Assembly: GCA_024734495.1 (NCBI GenBank)
Contig: JALMQS010000816.1
Coordinates: 5,481,171-5,545,170 of the forward strand
Length of the DNA stretch: 64,000 nucleotides
Origin: Forficula auricularia
Lineage: Eukaryota > Arthropoda > Insecta > Dermaptera > Forficulidae
Direction: 5' to 3'
Positions within the stretch are counted from its first letter, which is position 1, and every line of letters starts with the position of its first letter. The position numbers and the translations under genes were made by a program. This document shows, piece after piece, positions 24,177-35,787 of this stretch. The notes beneath the pieces were generated by a model, which was not told where the DNA came from, searched no databases, and saw nothing but the letters and a program-made list of their open reading frames with translations.

Positions 24177-24350
24177 GGGCCAGTTGTATGTCGGTTTGTA
24201 ATGTCTTTGTTAAAATTGACAAAGGGTCAAACCTTAGAATTCAGCCAATCAGATGAAAGTGCGTGCCATTTGATTGGACATCCCACCGGGCACAATGTGA
24301 ATTCTAAGGTTTTACTTTAACAAAGAATTTACAAACCGACATACTGGCCC
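24177..24350. mobile_element. PIF/Harbinger-like MITE, 174 bp
   Basis: Left end GGGCCAGTTGTATGTCGG and right end CCGACATACTGGCCC are inverted repeats, flanked by TAA on both sides (24174-24176, 24351-24353). Internal arms (TTAACAAAG, CCTTAGAATTCA) are also complementary. Related to 11243-11324. Confidence 0.88.
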
Positions 24351-24539
24351 TAAGTGTAGCCCAAGAACAGAAAGTTAAAAAGTTGGTTTGTATCAAAATA
24401 CATTGTACTGATTAGATTTTAGAATATCTCGTTCAAAAGGCAGTATCTACTTTTTGAATTATTCTATTGAGATTTTAAGAGTATGCTATAGTATAGCCAT
24501 AAATTAACAAGTTATTTTTAAATTTATTAACAATTACTA

Positions 24540-25000
24540 GGGCAGCTCTAGTGTACCGAGTCTTGAAAAAAGTTTCACTTTTTTATTATTTAATGTGCGG
24601 GTGAGCGATTCTTTCATTAGAATCTGATCGAGGAAAATAACTACAAAGAGCGCTCATTGAATGATCCCTTTTTCTTTATAGAGCTAAGGGGTATTGCAAG
24701 GGTGCCTGAAACAGGTCTGGACTTGTAAGTGGATGCCACTTACAAGTCCAGACCTGTTTCAGACTATTAGAGATGCATTTCTTAATTTCTATTATTCTAG
24801 GAATGGCCTTTTGCACTCGGACCAAAACGATACCTACTCGCTATATATAGAGAGAATATTCAATTGGACTTAATTAAAATTCAAACAAAAATGTATAAAA
24901 CAAAAGAAATTACTTGTTGTGGTTCTAACTAGTAAGCGAACCGAGTCTTGAAAAAGTTTTCATTTTTTCTTCTATTTCTTTGTATTTTACATTAAATACA
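24540..25000 (+). repeat. Dispersed repeat, family F
   Basis: Contains two near-identical phrases, ACCGAGTCTTGAAAAAAGTT (24557) and ACCGAGTCTTGAAAAAGTTT (24938), about 380 bp apart. The interior is related in inverted orientation to 38380-38580 (CCATTCCTAGAATAATA, TTTTCCTCGATC, CAAGTC..GACTTG). It carries a perfect hairpin at 24706-24762. Confidence 0.6.
24706..24762. repeat. Perfect 57-nt hairpin
   Basis: A 27-base arm beginning CTGAAACAGGTCTGGACTTG is followed by ATG and by the exact complement ending CAGACCTGTTTCAG, with no mismatch. The loop is too small for a typical miRNA precursor. Related repeats at about 28815 and 38460 carry only a single arm. Confidence 0.9.
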
Positions 25001-26505
25001 TTAAAATTTAGTTCTCAATTAACTTAATAATTTTTTCCAAATAACCGGGACAAAATGACAAACTGACCGGGAGATCTGAACCATGCCTTCAAACCGAGAC
25101 AGTCCCTGTAAGACCGAGACGAATGGTAAGCCTATACATATAATATTATATGCCATCAGGTGTCTCAAGAGAAACTGAGGCTGGTTATGCTCTTAAGCAA
25201 GTGATGCGGCCGCTTCAGGTGCCGTGTCCAGAGGGGCGCCAAAACTCTCGCTCAAAATTTAAAACAATTAAAAAAAAAAAAAAAAAATGAATCTAGAAAT
25301 TCATCGTGGGAATTCATCGTGTCTTTTTCATGGTGATTTTTAAATATATTTCTAAAAATGGTAATTTATACCTACATTTCACAATAAGTATACGAGTATT
25401 TAAGTAAAGGATAAAAATCAAACCAAAAATGAATGGTAGCTTATTGAAGAAAATATTTAATTAGCCTTTTTTTAATTTTATTTTATTAAAAAATCAAATA
25501 CCCAACCAAAGGAAGGGGATGAGGGATTTATATATTAGCCCCTTCTTCGGATCTGATGAAAAAGTTCTAAGATTATACGTCAAGGTGGACCAATGGATTT
25601 ACGGTTGCTTTTTGAGCTCTGAAAATAAGAAACCACGTTTTTTCTTGATTTTTATTATTTCATCTATTAATTAAGTTGTTTACATTCAGCTAGAACTAAG
25701 TAAATAATGAAACAGTGAAAATAAATTTCACAATCTATATAAGGAGGTAGAAGCCCTCAGATCGCGAAAACCTAAGGGGAAGAATATAATACTTTTAAAG
25801 ATATATATTATCTAATATCATATAATTATGTGAAAATTAAAATGTAACTAGGTAATGTTTTGTTGTAACTTCAACTTGCATTGATTGAGGTTATGACGCT
25901 CCCTTACTTTAAATTTGTTTAAGTTTCTCACATATGTAAAAGGTAAAAAATAGCTGATTTTTTATACAGTGTCCAAATTGATTCACTTCTTTTATATTTT
26001 CATTAAAACAGACTTTGTTGACATTTTCAAATAAAGTGCTCATCACACTACAATATGGGATATGTTATTTGGATTCTGAAATAATAGTCCAAAATGTTCA
26101 CTAGCTCTCGGTCTATTATATAAGTGGAATTATTTACAAGAAAGAATGTTAAAACTAATGATCCATACTCTTCGTGCACTATCAAAGCGCAGAGGGTGCG
26201 CAGGCCTAGTACGAGCATTGACTTGGCCGTAATATTTCCCATTTATCAATAAGATACAAAGCGGAAAGTACACACATATAATTATGTAATCCATCTTGAA
26301 GAGAGTATCAAATTTCAATAATATAGCTTAAATGGATTCTGAGATTTTGACCTGAGGAAATAACAAATTTTGGCACTCACTGACTGATAGAACATCAAAA
26401 CCTATAGGGTACTTCCAATCATTCCAGCATCATGCAATTTCGCCTGCTAATAGAGTTTGTGACACAAAGAAATGAAAATTCCAAAAATCCAAGCTTTCTA
26501 TCTTA
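25000..26505. other. Mostly unique DNA
   Basis: Includes an A-run at about 25269-25287 preceded by GC-richer sequence (GATGCGGCCGCTTCAGGTGC), which might be a degraded retroposed tail. Nothing else supported. Confidence 0.35.
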
Positions 26506-26509
26506 CAAC

Positions 26510-26725
26510 TCCTTCAAAATGGAGGGAGGGTGAAAAATGAAAATCCTAGCCCGTTGGACCAAACTCAACCAAATTTTGTATACATATTCTGTGAGCTGAA
26601 GGCTAGAAATGCAAAAACTAACCTCTCAAAATGTGGGAGAGGGTCAAAAATGAAAATTCTAGCCCGTTGGATCAAACTAAACTTAAATTTTACATATAGC
26701 GTTTTTCAAGTAGCTTATAAAAGAA
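26510..26725 (+). repeat. Two ~115-bp Helitron-interior repeat units
   Basis: Units start at GGAGGGAGGGTGAAAAATGA and GTGGGAGAGGGTCAAAAATG. Each contains AAAATTCTAGCCCGTTGGA and ACCAAATTTTGTATACATAT-type sequence, closely matching 39005-39250 inside the Helitron. The 75-codon frame here is a by-product. Confidence 0.65.
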
Positions 26726-26759
26726 GAAAAATCGCAACCAAAACATCCTGTGAATAAAC

Positions 26760-27750
26760 AGACCAAGTTCGAAAAAGTAGTGAAATCTACTGTACAGGCA
26801 AGTTATATTCGCCAAGAATAATTAAGTTGAGAAAATAGTACTTTCAATCAAAATGCATTCTTTCCATTTTGAATTACAATCTAAATTTATTTACTGCGAA
26901 TCGCCTCTGGGCCTACGGCTCACGCTTTCAACCCGCTTCTTCAAGACAATACCGAACTGAACAGATGCATAATTATTGCTCTAGTCTAGATAGGTCACCG
27001 GTGTACTTGGAAACTTGGCATATATCATTCAATTATTCTATTTCACTTGCAAAAAATATAATCCCAGCCAAAACATTCTCTGCAAAAACAGGCCATGTTC
27101 GAAAAAGAAGTGAAATCTACTGTGCAGACAAGTTATATTCCTCAAGAATAATTAAGTTGAGAAAATAGTACTTTCAATTAAAATGTATTCCTTCCATTTT
27201 GAATTACAATCTAAATTTATGGATTCTAAATTTTTAACTAGTTTCCAAATTTAACTAAATTTTTAATTTAGATTATTCTCTTGAAACTTGGCTGTTCACG
27301 AATTATACTATAAGGGTTAATGAACTAAATCCGCGAACAGCCAAGTTTCAATAAAATAATCTAAATTAAAAATTTATTATAGTTAAATTTGGGAACTATA
27401 GTTAAAAATTTAGAATCCATAAATTTAGATTGTAATTCAAAATGGAAGGAATGCATTTTAATTGAAAGTACTATTTTTTCAACTTAATTATTCTTGAGGA
27501 ATATAACTTGTCTGCACAGTAGATTTCACTTCTTTTTCGAACTTGGCCTGTTTTTGCAGAGAATGTTTTGGCTGGGATTATATTTTTTGCAAGTGAAATA
27601 GAATAATTGAATGATATATGCCAAGTTTCCAAGTACACCGTTGACCTATCTAGACTAGATCAATAATTATGCATCTGTTCCGTTCGGTATTGTCTTGAAG
27701 AAGCGGGTTGGAAACGTGGGCCGGAGGCCCAGAGGCGATTCGCAATGGCC
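26760..27750. mobile_element. Large foldback, family G, with internal direct duplication
   Basis: Arms 26893-27312 and 27320-27747 are complementary, with outer ends GCGAATCGCCTCTGGGCC and GGCCCAGAGGCGATTCGC. The core stem GAAACTTGGCTGTTCACG pairs with CGCGAACAGCCAAGTTTC around 27290-27350. In addition 26765-26880 duplicates 27095-27215 in direct orientation (TTCGAAAAAG, AAATCTACTGT, CAAGTTATATTC). The 99-codon frame at 26869-27168 lies in the arm. Confidence 0.8.
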
Positions 27751-29080
27751 CGCCCAAATGGTCAAAATTTTTTAATTAATACACAGAGACGTTGATCGTT
27801 GAACGTTCAACTTGATTCCAACCTGTGGGCGATGAAAAAGTATTAATTAGCATATAAGGTAACAGGCAGGTGGCCAAGAGGGCTTATGTTTTACTCCGCT
27901 TTCATCAGAAGATCCAACTTAATATTCACATTTTCTTTAAAAATTCAAAACTTTTTCAATCTGCTTTTTTTTATAGAATTCTAGTTCCTTAAGGGGAAGG
28001 GCTTCACTCATTTTTAAATAATTATCATTCATTGAAAATTGTTAATTAATTTTTTATATTTGATTTGACTAACGAAACACACCTCTTAGATAATTACTAT
28101 AATAATAATATAAATTGCTGGTGAAACATAATAAAATTATTATTCCCTGTTTTTCTGATAATTATGTTTTAATACCTACTACTTAGGGGGTATTTATTGA
28201 ATAAAAATAGCTAATATATCATCTGAACATTTACTATATAGTAAAAATATATATTTAAACATTCAAGATGCCCTTCAGTCTCTTTCAAAAAATATAGCAA
28301 TAATATGTATCTATCTATCTATCAGTGGCGATTGGTGACTTTTCAACCAGAGGATGCTTTCCAAAAAAGTACCCTTCATTTTTTTGAAATTTTATTTTAA
28401 TCTTCGCTTTTTGTTTTTTGCAAATTTCATCGAACAAGGCATCATTTTCGTTATTTTTCAAATTTAACATTAATTTTTTTTAATATATATGGGATACTGC
28501 TTTGTGTGAGCGAGAGTAGGAATAGGAAATTAATTCTTGTGACTTAAACTACAGAGTCACTGAGGTTGGAATCGACCATCTCCCACAATGAATCAACCTG
28601 TCCTGTAAGAAAATGTTAAATTTCTTCTAATTCTATTCCTATAAGCAAGCTATGACTTGTCTATAGCACTCTTAGTTATTTCCGATCTTATATATTGAGA
28701 GTTCTTAGAAATGGATTAGTCCAAAAATTCTCGAATCCTCTTTATTTATTCCTTTTTTGTATATTACCATTTTAATAGTTCCTCAGCGAGAACAATTTTT
28801 ATTCGACTAAAACTGGTCTGGACTTGTCTTTGACCTGCTTGAACTGGAAGATATACCAGGTAGGGACTTCAAAACTTCTATCAGCACCCTTTTCGGAAAA
28901 ATCATTCATTTTAATTGGCCCTTGAAACTATGCAATAATTTTATTTCATTTCGAGAACCAATTGCGCAACGACGCCGATGTGATTTTTTTTAATTTTAAA
29001 CCCCACTAATATTTCATGACGAATAAAATCAAATTAGAAAAAGAAAATTTAAATTCTTATTCAAAAACGCACTACGGAGT
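27750..29080. other. Mostly unique AT-rich DNA
   Basis: Contains a (TCTA)n microsatellite at about 28305-28323 and a single-arm GGTCTGGACTTGTCTTTGAC related to family F at about 28815. Nothing coding seen. Confidence 0.4.
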
Positions 29081-29141
29081 TCAGGGGCGTAAACCACTGG
29101 TTAGCAAGATCCCCGCCGAAGGCGAGCTTCGCAGCTGGTAT
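29081..29141 (+). mobile_element. Helitron 3' terminus, decayed
   Basis: CCCCGCCGAAGGCGAGCTTC then GCAGCTGGT matches the Helitron end of 38593-39763 (CCGCCGAAGGCGGGCCTTGC then AGCTAGT). One side of the hairpin has decayed and CTAG is now CTGG. No 5' end assigned. Confidence 0.6.
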
Positions 29142-29378
29142 ATAATATATTCCATTTGATAGAAAATGTATAATTTTTGGTACGGAACTCTAAAAAGAGA
29201 ACAAATGTCAGCTTGGCTCATACCCTCATACGTCTAAATTTCCGCAGAGGAACAGACAAATTTCAAAGCAACTTTTCATTCAACTGTTACCCAAACTAAT
29301 TATTTTATTAAAAAATTATTCCTAAATTTTTTTGCAACGAAATTTTCTCTGGAGAGAGACGGACTGGTAGAAATTTTA

Positions 29379-29919
29379 ATTGAAAGTAATGGAAGGCAGC
29401 CCAGAGGTAGTGAGGAAAAAAAAATTAACACATATAAAATAAGGTGTAATTTATTGGAATCCTTCCTCCTTTCCTTTCAAACCGACGTTTCGGAGGATTT
29501 CCCTCCTCCTTCAGGGTTTCAAAGGGTCAATGAATGAAACAAATAAAATGTTTCCTTCTTCTCTCCACAGTAGTGTTCAAAAACTTTCTTCATTTGTAAC
29601 AAAAGGCATAGAAAGACAAATTTTTTTTCCTTCTTTTCTTAATTAATTAATCTAATAATTAAGAAAAGAAGGAAAAAAATAATTTGTCTTTCTATGTCTT
29701 TTGTTGCAAATAAAGAAAGTTTTTGAACACTACTATTGAGAGAAGAAGGAAACATTTTATTTGTTTCATTCATTGACCTTTGAAACCCTGAAGAAGGAGG
29801 GAAAATCCTCCGAAACATCGGTTGAAAGAAAGGAGGAGGATTCCAATAAATTACACCTTATTTTATATGTGTTAATTTTCCTCACTACCTCTGGGCTGCA
29901 CCTCCATTACTTTCAATTC
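29379..29919. mobile_element. Foldback, family H, with CCGACGTTTCGG block
   Basis: About 540 bp, arms 29379-29650 and 29655-29919, ends ATTGAAAGTAATGGA and TCCATTACTTTCAAT. Both arms carry AAACCGACGTTTCGGAGGA and CTTCAGGGTTTCAAAG or complements. The right arm reads CTGAAGA, GGAGG, loop, CCTCC, GAAAC. The 72-codon frame at 29761-29979 is in this arm. The centre is AATTAATTAATC. Confidence 0.85.
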
Positions 29920-30390
29920 TTATTCCTAAACTTAAGTGTCTATGTACAGAATCTATATTCTTCAAACTTCAAGGGCTAATTGACCTACAACATAAATTTA
30001 ATAATTTCGAAAAACTTTTTTGATTTATCTAATATGAATTTCGGTCACCACTGGATATATCATTATATAATAATTTATGGAGGTTGTCAATAAAATTTTC
30101 TCATTCTTCATTTCATAGATACGTATTATACTTTACCGAGATATTCATTCATCTTAATTATTTTATATCAACCAAATTTTTTCACATTTTTAAATCACGA
30201 GGAGATAAAGTTAATCCATCCATTCAGGGCAACTTTGTAGGCTCGGGTGCTAAAATAAAAATTGTAAAATAAATGGGCTACTTGAAAAAAATATTACCTG
30301 ACCTTTTATATGGTATTTGTGGTGTCTCAATTTTTTTTTTTCAATTTTTGTAATTGAACTATCTGCAGACCATCAAACTTAAACTAGATG

Positions 30391-30666
30391 GGGGCCATTC
30401 ATAAAATACGTTCGCAAATATTACTCAGTGTGATGATATGTGACAAGGGGAGAGTGGTGGGGGTCTAAGTAAAAGTGACGTTAGGAATTCATCAATTTTA
30501 TTTTAATTTTTTCTTATCTTGTTGTTTTTTAATTTTATTTTTGAGGGGGATCTAGTTTTTGATACATTATATTTATTAGGGGATTCCAGAAAATGTGACG
30601 CAGCGTGATGAAGGGGTGGGGTCCATAAAGGCGAAATTTTGTGAGACGTATTTTATGAATGGCCCC
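30391..30666. mobile_element. MITE with GGGGCCATTCATAAAATACG ends, 276 bp
   Basis: Left GGGGCCATTCATAAAATACG and right CGTATTTTATGAATGGCCCC are perfect 20-bp inverted repeats. The right end of a second member is at 60-79. No clear target duplication (flanks GATG and ATTC), so the superfamily is undecided. Confidence 0.85.
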
Positions 30667-31890
30667 ATTCTAAAATTTTTCTAAATTTGTACAAGATTAT
30701 AAGATTCAGGCTTCTAGCAGAGGGGACAGAGAAACAAAGAAACTCTACACTAAAAGGCTTCCATTTTTACCATTTTTGGAATGCGACCTTAATAGTAATG
30801 TATATATTTATAATATTTTAGGGTGAATAAGAACAGACGATGAAACTAACGTGAGTAAAATACACAAACAACTTTTATTACCTTAATGGACATTCGAGAC
30901 TTTCATTTAAAGAATCCCCTCTTAAATTAGAGCTGAGCTGCTGTCAAGTGATTAGATAATCAATAAACTTCACTCTCTAACCAGGCAATATATCATTTAT
31001 CATATTATTCTCCGTCTTGTGTTATGAAAGAAGAAAATATCAATTTTAATTAAATTCTCTCTGGGATATAGTAATAAGATAAATAAATTTAATGTTTTTT
31101 TCTTCGCATAAAAATCACAAAATAATTTAAGATTATATATTTATTTTGTTTCCAAAATGTTGATTAATTGATAGAACAACGGAGCACTAATTTTATATTT
31201 AAGGTTTCTTTTATTTATTGATTAAAATGTTTTATGTAAATATATTATACCATATATTCTCTATAATAAATTACACGGACACTAGGCCAGCCCTGACGAT
31301 AGGAGGGGGAAGAAGTGATTTTCCCTGGCCCCTGAATTTTTCGAGGGGCATATATTTTCATAAATCACGCCATAAAAATAAATAAAATATAAATAAATTG
31401 ATACACATTAGCAATTTCGTCAACAACGACATTTCGTGTAAAAATCAATTAGTGTCAAAAGAACGTCCTTTTCATTATTCGAATTTCTGTTTAGGCTTCA
31501 TTAAATTTAAAGTTAGCAAAACGAAGATCTAATTCCACGGGAATGCGGTCCTTACTTATAATTAATGACCTGAAATGTTACTTACAAGTTTATATTAATA
31601 AATTGTATCTCAGTGTTAAGTTTCGGCTTTTTAACTCATTGGATTCGTTGACGATAAAAATTGTTAAATTTTCAGAAAGCTTGGCAAGTCTTGAATTTTT
31701 TTGCAATTTTTCCTCCAATTGTACGTTAATTAGTGATAATCACTGATAAAGCATCTTTTTTCCGCCCCTGTCTTTAAATTATTTATCACAATTCAAAATA
31801 AGATTGAGATAGATGCATATATAAGTATTATTAAATTTTTCATTATTCAAAATAAGATAACTTGCATATATAAACTTCTACTAATTCTAG
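30667..31890. other. AT-rich unique DNA, nothing recognised
   Basis: No foldbacks or arrays. The 67-codon frame at 31543-31746 has no recognisable similarity. Confidence 0.4.
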
Positions 31891-31893
31891 ACC

Positions 31894-32010
31894 AGGGCTG
31901 TCCAACCCGTGGCCAGCGGGCCGCATGCGGTCTACCACTGCATTGAGTGTGGCCCAAAATAATATCATAAACTTCCTTAAAACATTGAGATTTATATGTA
32001 AAGATATATT
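31894..32010 (+). mobile_element. Left part of a hAT element related to 4620-5131
   Basis: CAGGGCTGTCCAACCCGTGG, GCGGGCCGCATGCGG and CATAAACTTCCTTAAAACAT follow the left 100 bp of the complete element. The right end is missing. Confidence 0.7.
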
Positions 32011-32699
32011 TATTTCCTTTTTCGAAATATGAATGTACATTTGTATAATACGTGAAGCTTTTATATGGTACCACTAAACAAGTCTATAGTTATCATTCTA
32101 TTAGTACAAGGAGAAAAGGAATTGGGATTTTCTAGAACAATCACAATTAATTGATAATTTCTCTTCTGGACTAAAACTTGTCAGGACTTGTCTTTTGCAC
32201 GTTCTTACATATCATTAGATAGTCAGGGATCATTATATCTGTGACCTTTTTAAAAAATAAACAAGGAATTACTGTTTTCTAGAACAATTACAATTAATTA
32301 ATAATGGTGGATTCTTTTCTATGGCAATCATGAGTCAAATTTGGGCTTTGTAAAATCGATTAAAAAATTTCCATAACGCACCTACATTCTATTAATTTTC
32401 TATAAGTATAAACATATATTTATATTTATTAGAAACTAGCTTCAAGGCCCGCCTTCGGCGGGCGCTTTTCATAGCCAGGGGGCTTCGCCCCCTGGACCCC
32501 CACTTGCTTGGCTGCTTTATTGATGTTTTATTAGTAACAGAGAATAAATATAATTGTTTTATTATAAAGTCTTAAATAGACATAATTTGTGATTCTATTT
32601 AACTGTAATATACACTCATAACAAATAAGATGAAACAAATATTTAAAATGTATTAAAAATCTCTATTGATAAAAAATTCTCTTATTCTCAAGCTTGAGT

Positions 32700-33080
32700 T
32701 GTTTATCATAAAATAATTTAGTCTTATTGATTTTAAGTCGATTCTTCCACGTTTTCAGTAGAGCTTGCCATTAATAGTTAAAACATCAAAAATGGAATGC
32801 AAAAGGTTATTCCTCTAGTATTAGATAAGAATCGATCGTTATTTTTGATTTTAAGTCGATTCCTCCATGTCTTCAGCAATGGTTACCAATAATAATCGAA
32901 GGGTCAAAAATCTAATGTAGAATTGTTATTCCTCAAGTATTAGATAAGAATCGATTGCTATTTTTGATTTTAAGTCGATTCCTCCATGTCTTCACCAATG
33001 GCTACCAATAAAAACCGAAACGTCAAAAATCGAATGTAGAATTGTTATTCCTCGACTCTTGAATGAGAATCGATCATTAT
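32700..33080 (-). repeat. Three ~119-bp repeat units inside the Helitron
   Basis: Inverted relative to the large array at 43670-45550. Shared words on the minus strand include GATTCTTATCTAATACT, GAGGAATAAC and GAATCGACTTAAAATCA. The flank AACAACTCAAGCTTGAGAAT recurs at the right end of the large array near 45048. Confidence 0.85.
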
Positions 33081-33100
33081 TTTTGAAATAAAGTCAACAT

Positions 33101-33371
33101 CAGGCGCGGATCCAGACCTCTGATTTGGGTGGGGGGGGGGGCGGTCGCCGGTATATCTACTTTTGATCTCGGAAGTGTGTCGCGGTCGAATTGTCCAAGC
33201 GGGGGGGGGGGGGGGCAAAGACGCCCCCCCACATAGAACTTTATTTTCTTCAATTTTAAAATTTAATGATATATATAAAAAAAATAAACATATAAAAAAT
33301 ATTGATCTCCAATGCTTAAGGGGGGGGGGGGCGGTCGCTTCCATCGCCCCCCCCCCCTGGATCCGCGCATG
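33101..33371. mobile_element. hAT-like element, 271 bp, nested in the Helitron
   Basis: Ends CAGGCGCGGATCC and GGATCCGCGCATG are inverted repeats, with perfect 8-bp duplication GTCAACAT at 33093-33100 and 33372-33379. Poly-G and poly-C runs lie near both ends. The related sequence at 54641 reads GTCAACATGAACTGCAAAT uninterrupted, an empty paralogous site. Frames at 33045-33428 and 33163-33381 are by-products. Confidence 0.93.
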
Positions 33372-34089
33372 GTCAACATGAACTGCAAATTGCAAGTGAT
33401 ATCTGATTGATAATAAAGGAATAAACATATTAATATTTCAAATGAATTTGGATAAAGTTTAGCAACGATCCGTTGCAGTTTATTTAACTAAATAACAATT
33501 TTTGAGTTCATCAATTTAATTGTCAAATTAATATTTGTGGGATTTAAAATTCATTGTAATTAAGTACCTTGAGGACCACAAAAAAGGTCATACTTATATA
33601 GTTTTTTGTAAAATTTTATTTTAAAAAGTACTTTATTTTAGAATAAGATAGTACATTGGATAAAGTTTAGCAACGATCCGTTGCAGTTTATTTTTTTAAT
33701 TTTTTTTTTAATGTACTTTAAAAAAAATAGATAGTTTTTTAAATCTTTGTTGCATTATTAAATTCTTCTTCAACGATAATGTGGTTAGATCTCTTTTATC
33801 TATGCTATTAAGAAACATCTCAAAAATGTGACAGATAGGGCTGCCAACACAAAGTTAGTTTGCTATTTAGTTATTTTATTGTTTGGCAAGCTATGTTGGC
33901 AATTCAGATTTGGTTTCAGTTTTCCGTGAATTTTCCAATTTTCCGGGCAACTTTTCGGATTTTTTTTTACATATTAACCTGAAATGGACTATTACGAACA
34001 TTTAAAAAAAAAATTAGCCAAATCGGCCCAGGCATTTGAGAGATCTGCGCTTACAAAGAAAAAGAAATTCATTTTTATTATATAGATAT

Positions 34090-35000
34090 GACCAGCTATC
34101 CTGACATATAAATTCATAAAGCTTAAAGATTTATTTGCTGCATTTTAGTATGGTATAATATTATGGAGTCTGTATTATCTCATATAATGGAAAAATAATA
34201 ACAAAAAATTCAAAAACAGAAAAAATACAATACTTGACTATGCCCTGTATGATAAATTTCTCAACTAGCTTAGTAATATTAACAATATAACTTGTTCAAT
34301 TTTATGTTTCATTTTCATTAATCATTTTGAAGAACATTACTTATTTATACAATCTAACAAAAAATAAGATCATTCATTAAATTTTATTAAAAATTTCATC
34401 TTGAATTATCAGAGTAGATAATATTCTCTTGTTTTTGTTTATTAGCAGATGTAATTATTCTGTATTTTTTTTCTTTAGCCGGAAATGTTCGTGAGATTGT
34501 TTTCTCTTCAGCATAAAAATCAAATGTTCGTTCAACAATATAATTCACCTTGACGAAAAACTTAATCAATATGGGAGAAAAAGAATAGCTAGGTATATAA
34601 TCATAAATCGAGTCTCATTTGGTACGTATATCACATCTTATCTGGATTCGATTTGTAGTCTTTAATGATTTTACAAGAAATCAGAATGTATATGAATTGA
34701 AGATGCCAGTTTCTTTTTATGATCCTCAAACCACTTGATTGGTATAATTTAATAATTAATAATAAAAAAGCATATCGAGATCAGAGTACTAAATATAGCA
34801 GGCGAGCTGGCGATGTTTTTGCCGCATACCGATGAGTCTCTCTTGCGACTTGTTTCAGAGCCATTTGTCATTGACAAGCAAATTTACTAACTACTGACCC
34901 AGAATGACTTTACCGCTTGGGTGGGTTTTGCACAGAATTTACGATATTTCTCTCGAGAAGCCCGAGTTATACTTATTTTTATAATTTTAATCGGTACTAA
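34090..35000. other. AT-rich unique DNA, nothing recognised
   Basis: No repeats or coding noted; composition becomes more balanced after about 34790. Confidence 0.4.
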
Positions 35001-35480
35001 ATTAGTTTTTTCTTTTATAATTGCGACCATATTTGTCGATTGACATTAGACAGAGAGATCTTCCCATCGGCGAGTCCTGTCTGGACCATGTAAATCATCG
35101 TTGTCCGGCATTCATCTCTGTCATTGGCAAAGCTCGTTAGGCTCGATTAGCGTTAATTAACTCCCCTCTACATATTTCTCAACAATCGATTCGTCATTCG
35201 TTATAGGATGGGTATAAAATATATCCTAGGTGGGCGGGAGCTCGAAATCATTCCCTTTCAAGACTAATAAATAGCCTATAATCAAATCAATAAATAGATT
35301 ACCTTCATTTGTTGTTAATGGAGATTAGCGAACGAATTGTGATTTCCATTAAGTTCTCTTGCGTCCCGATGCTGAGAAGGGATGCAGACATATACGTGGT
35401 CTTCGAGTACTTGCGATTGCAAGTACCCGCCTACAATTAGTTCCCTGTTGGACGATCTCTGAGTTAATCAGGAAATCTAA
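34790..35480. other. Balanced-composition non-repetitive block
   Basis: Includes GCGAGCTGGCGATGTTTTTG, GGCGAGTCCTGTCTGGACCA, GCTCGATTAGCGTTAATTAA and a TATA-like GGGTATAAAATATATCC at about 35210. No frame of 60 codons and no repeat match in the window. I suggest a conserved regulatory element, unproven. Confidence 0.3.
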
Positions 35481-35787
35481 TTGATGCAGCCCTCGTATCT
35501 TCAAGAAAACCTTGTTTTTCCGAAGAAGAGATTAGTTACCTATTCAACTAACGAAAGTACCAATTGCCCATCTGAATAAAAAATATGATAAAAAGTTGGA
35601 AAATGTCAAACAATAGGTGCCTTGTAGGTATAGATTTAATTCTTAAATAAATGGTGATTAATTGTATTAATGCTTTTATTTTATTTCAAAATAAATGATT
35701 GGAATTACTATTATAGGCCAGTAAATAGAGGGGTTAAGGGTTAAGCCTACATTAATTGCGGGAAAATATTTTTTCTTATAGGATCGA

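Larger units (their letters stand above)
32436..34090 (-). mobile_element. Helitron-like element, minus strand, 1.65 kb
   Basis: Read on the minus strand, the 3' end has CCAGGGGGCGAAGCCCCCTGG, then the hairpin GCCCGCCGAAGGCGGGC (32448-32464), then CTTGAAG and CTAG (32436-32439), followed by T. The 5' end is inferred near 34090 from TCTATATAATAAAAATGAAT and a following AATGCCTGGGCCGATTTGGC block, typical of arthropod Helitron left ends. The interior holds three ~119-bp repeats (about 32700-33080), a nested hAT element (33101-33371) and two copies of GGATAAAGTTTAGCAACGAT (33454 and 33657). No Rep/helicase, so non-autonomous. The 5' boundary is uncertain. Confidence 0.65.

Noticed and set aside
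24706..24762. miRNA precursor
   Set aside because: The 3-nt loop and perfect 27-bp stem do not fit normal animal precursor geometry.
26869..27168. 99-codon plus-strand frame
   Set aside because: Lies within one arm of a palindrome; the other arm does not preserve it.
33045..33428. 127-codon minus-strand frame
   Set aside because: It runs across a 271-bp hAT insertion with poly-G/C runs; the frame did not exist before the insertion.
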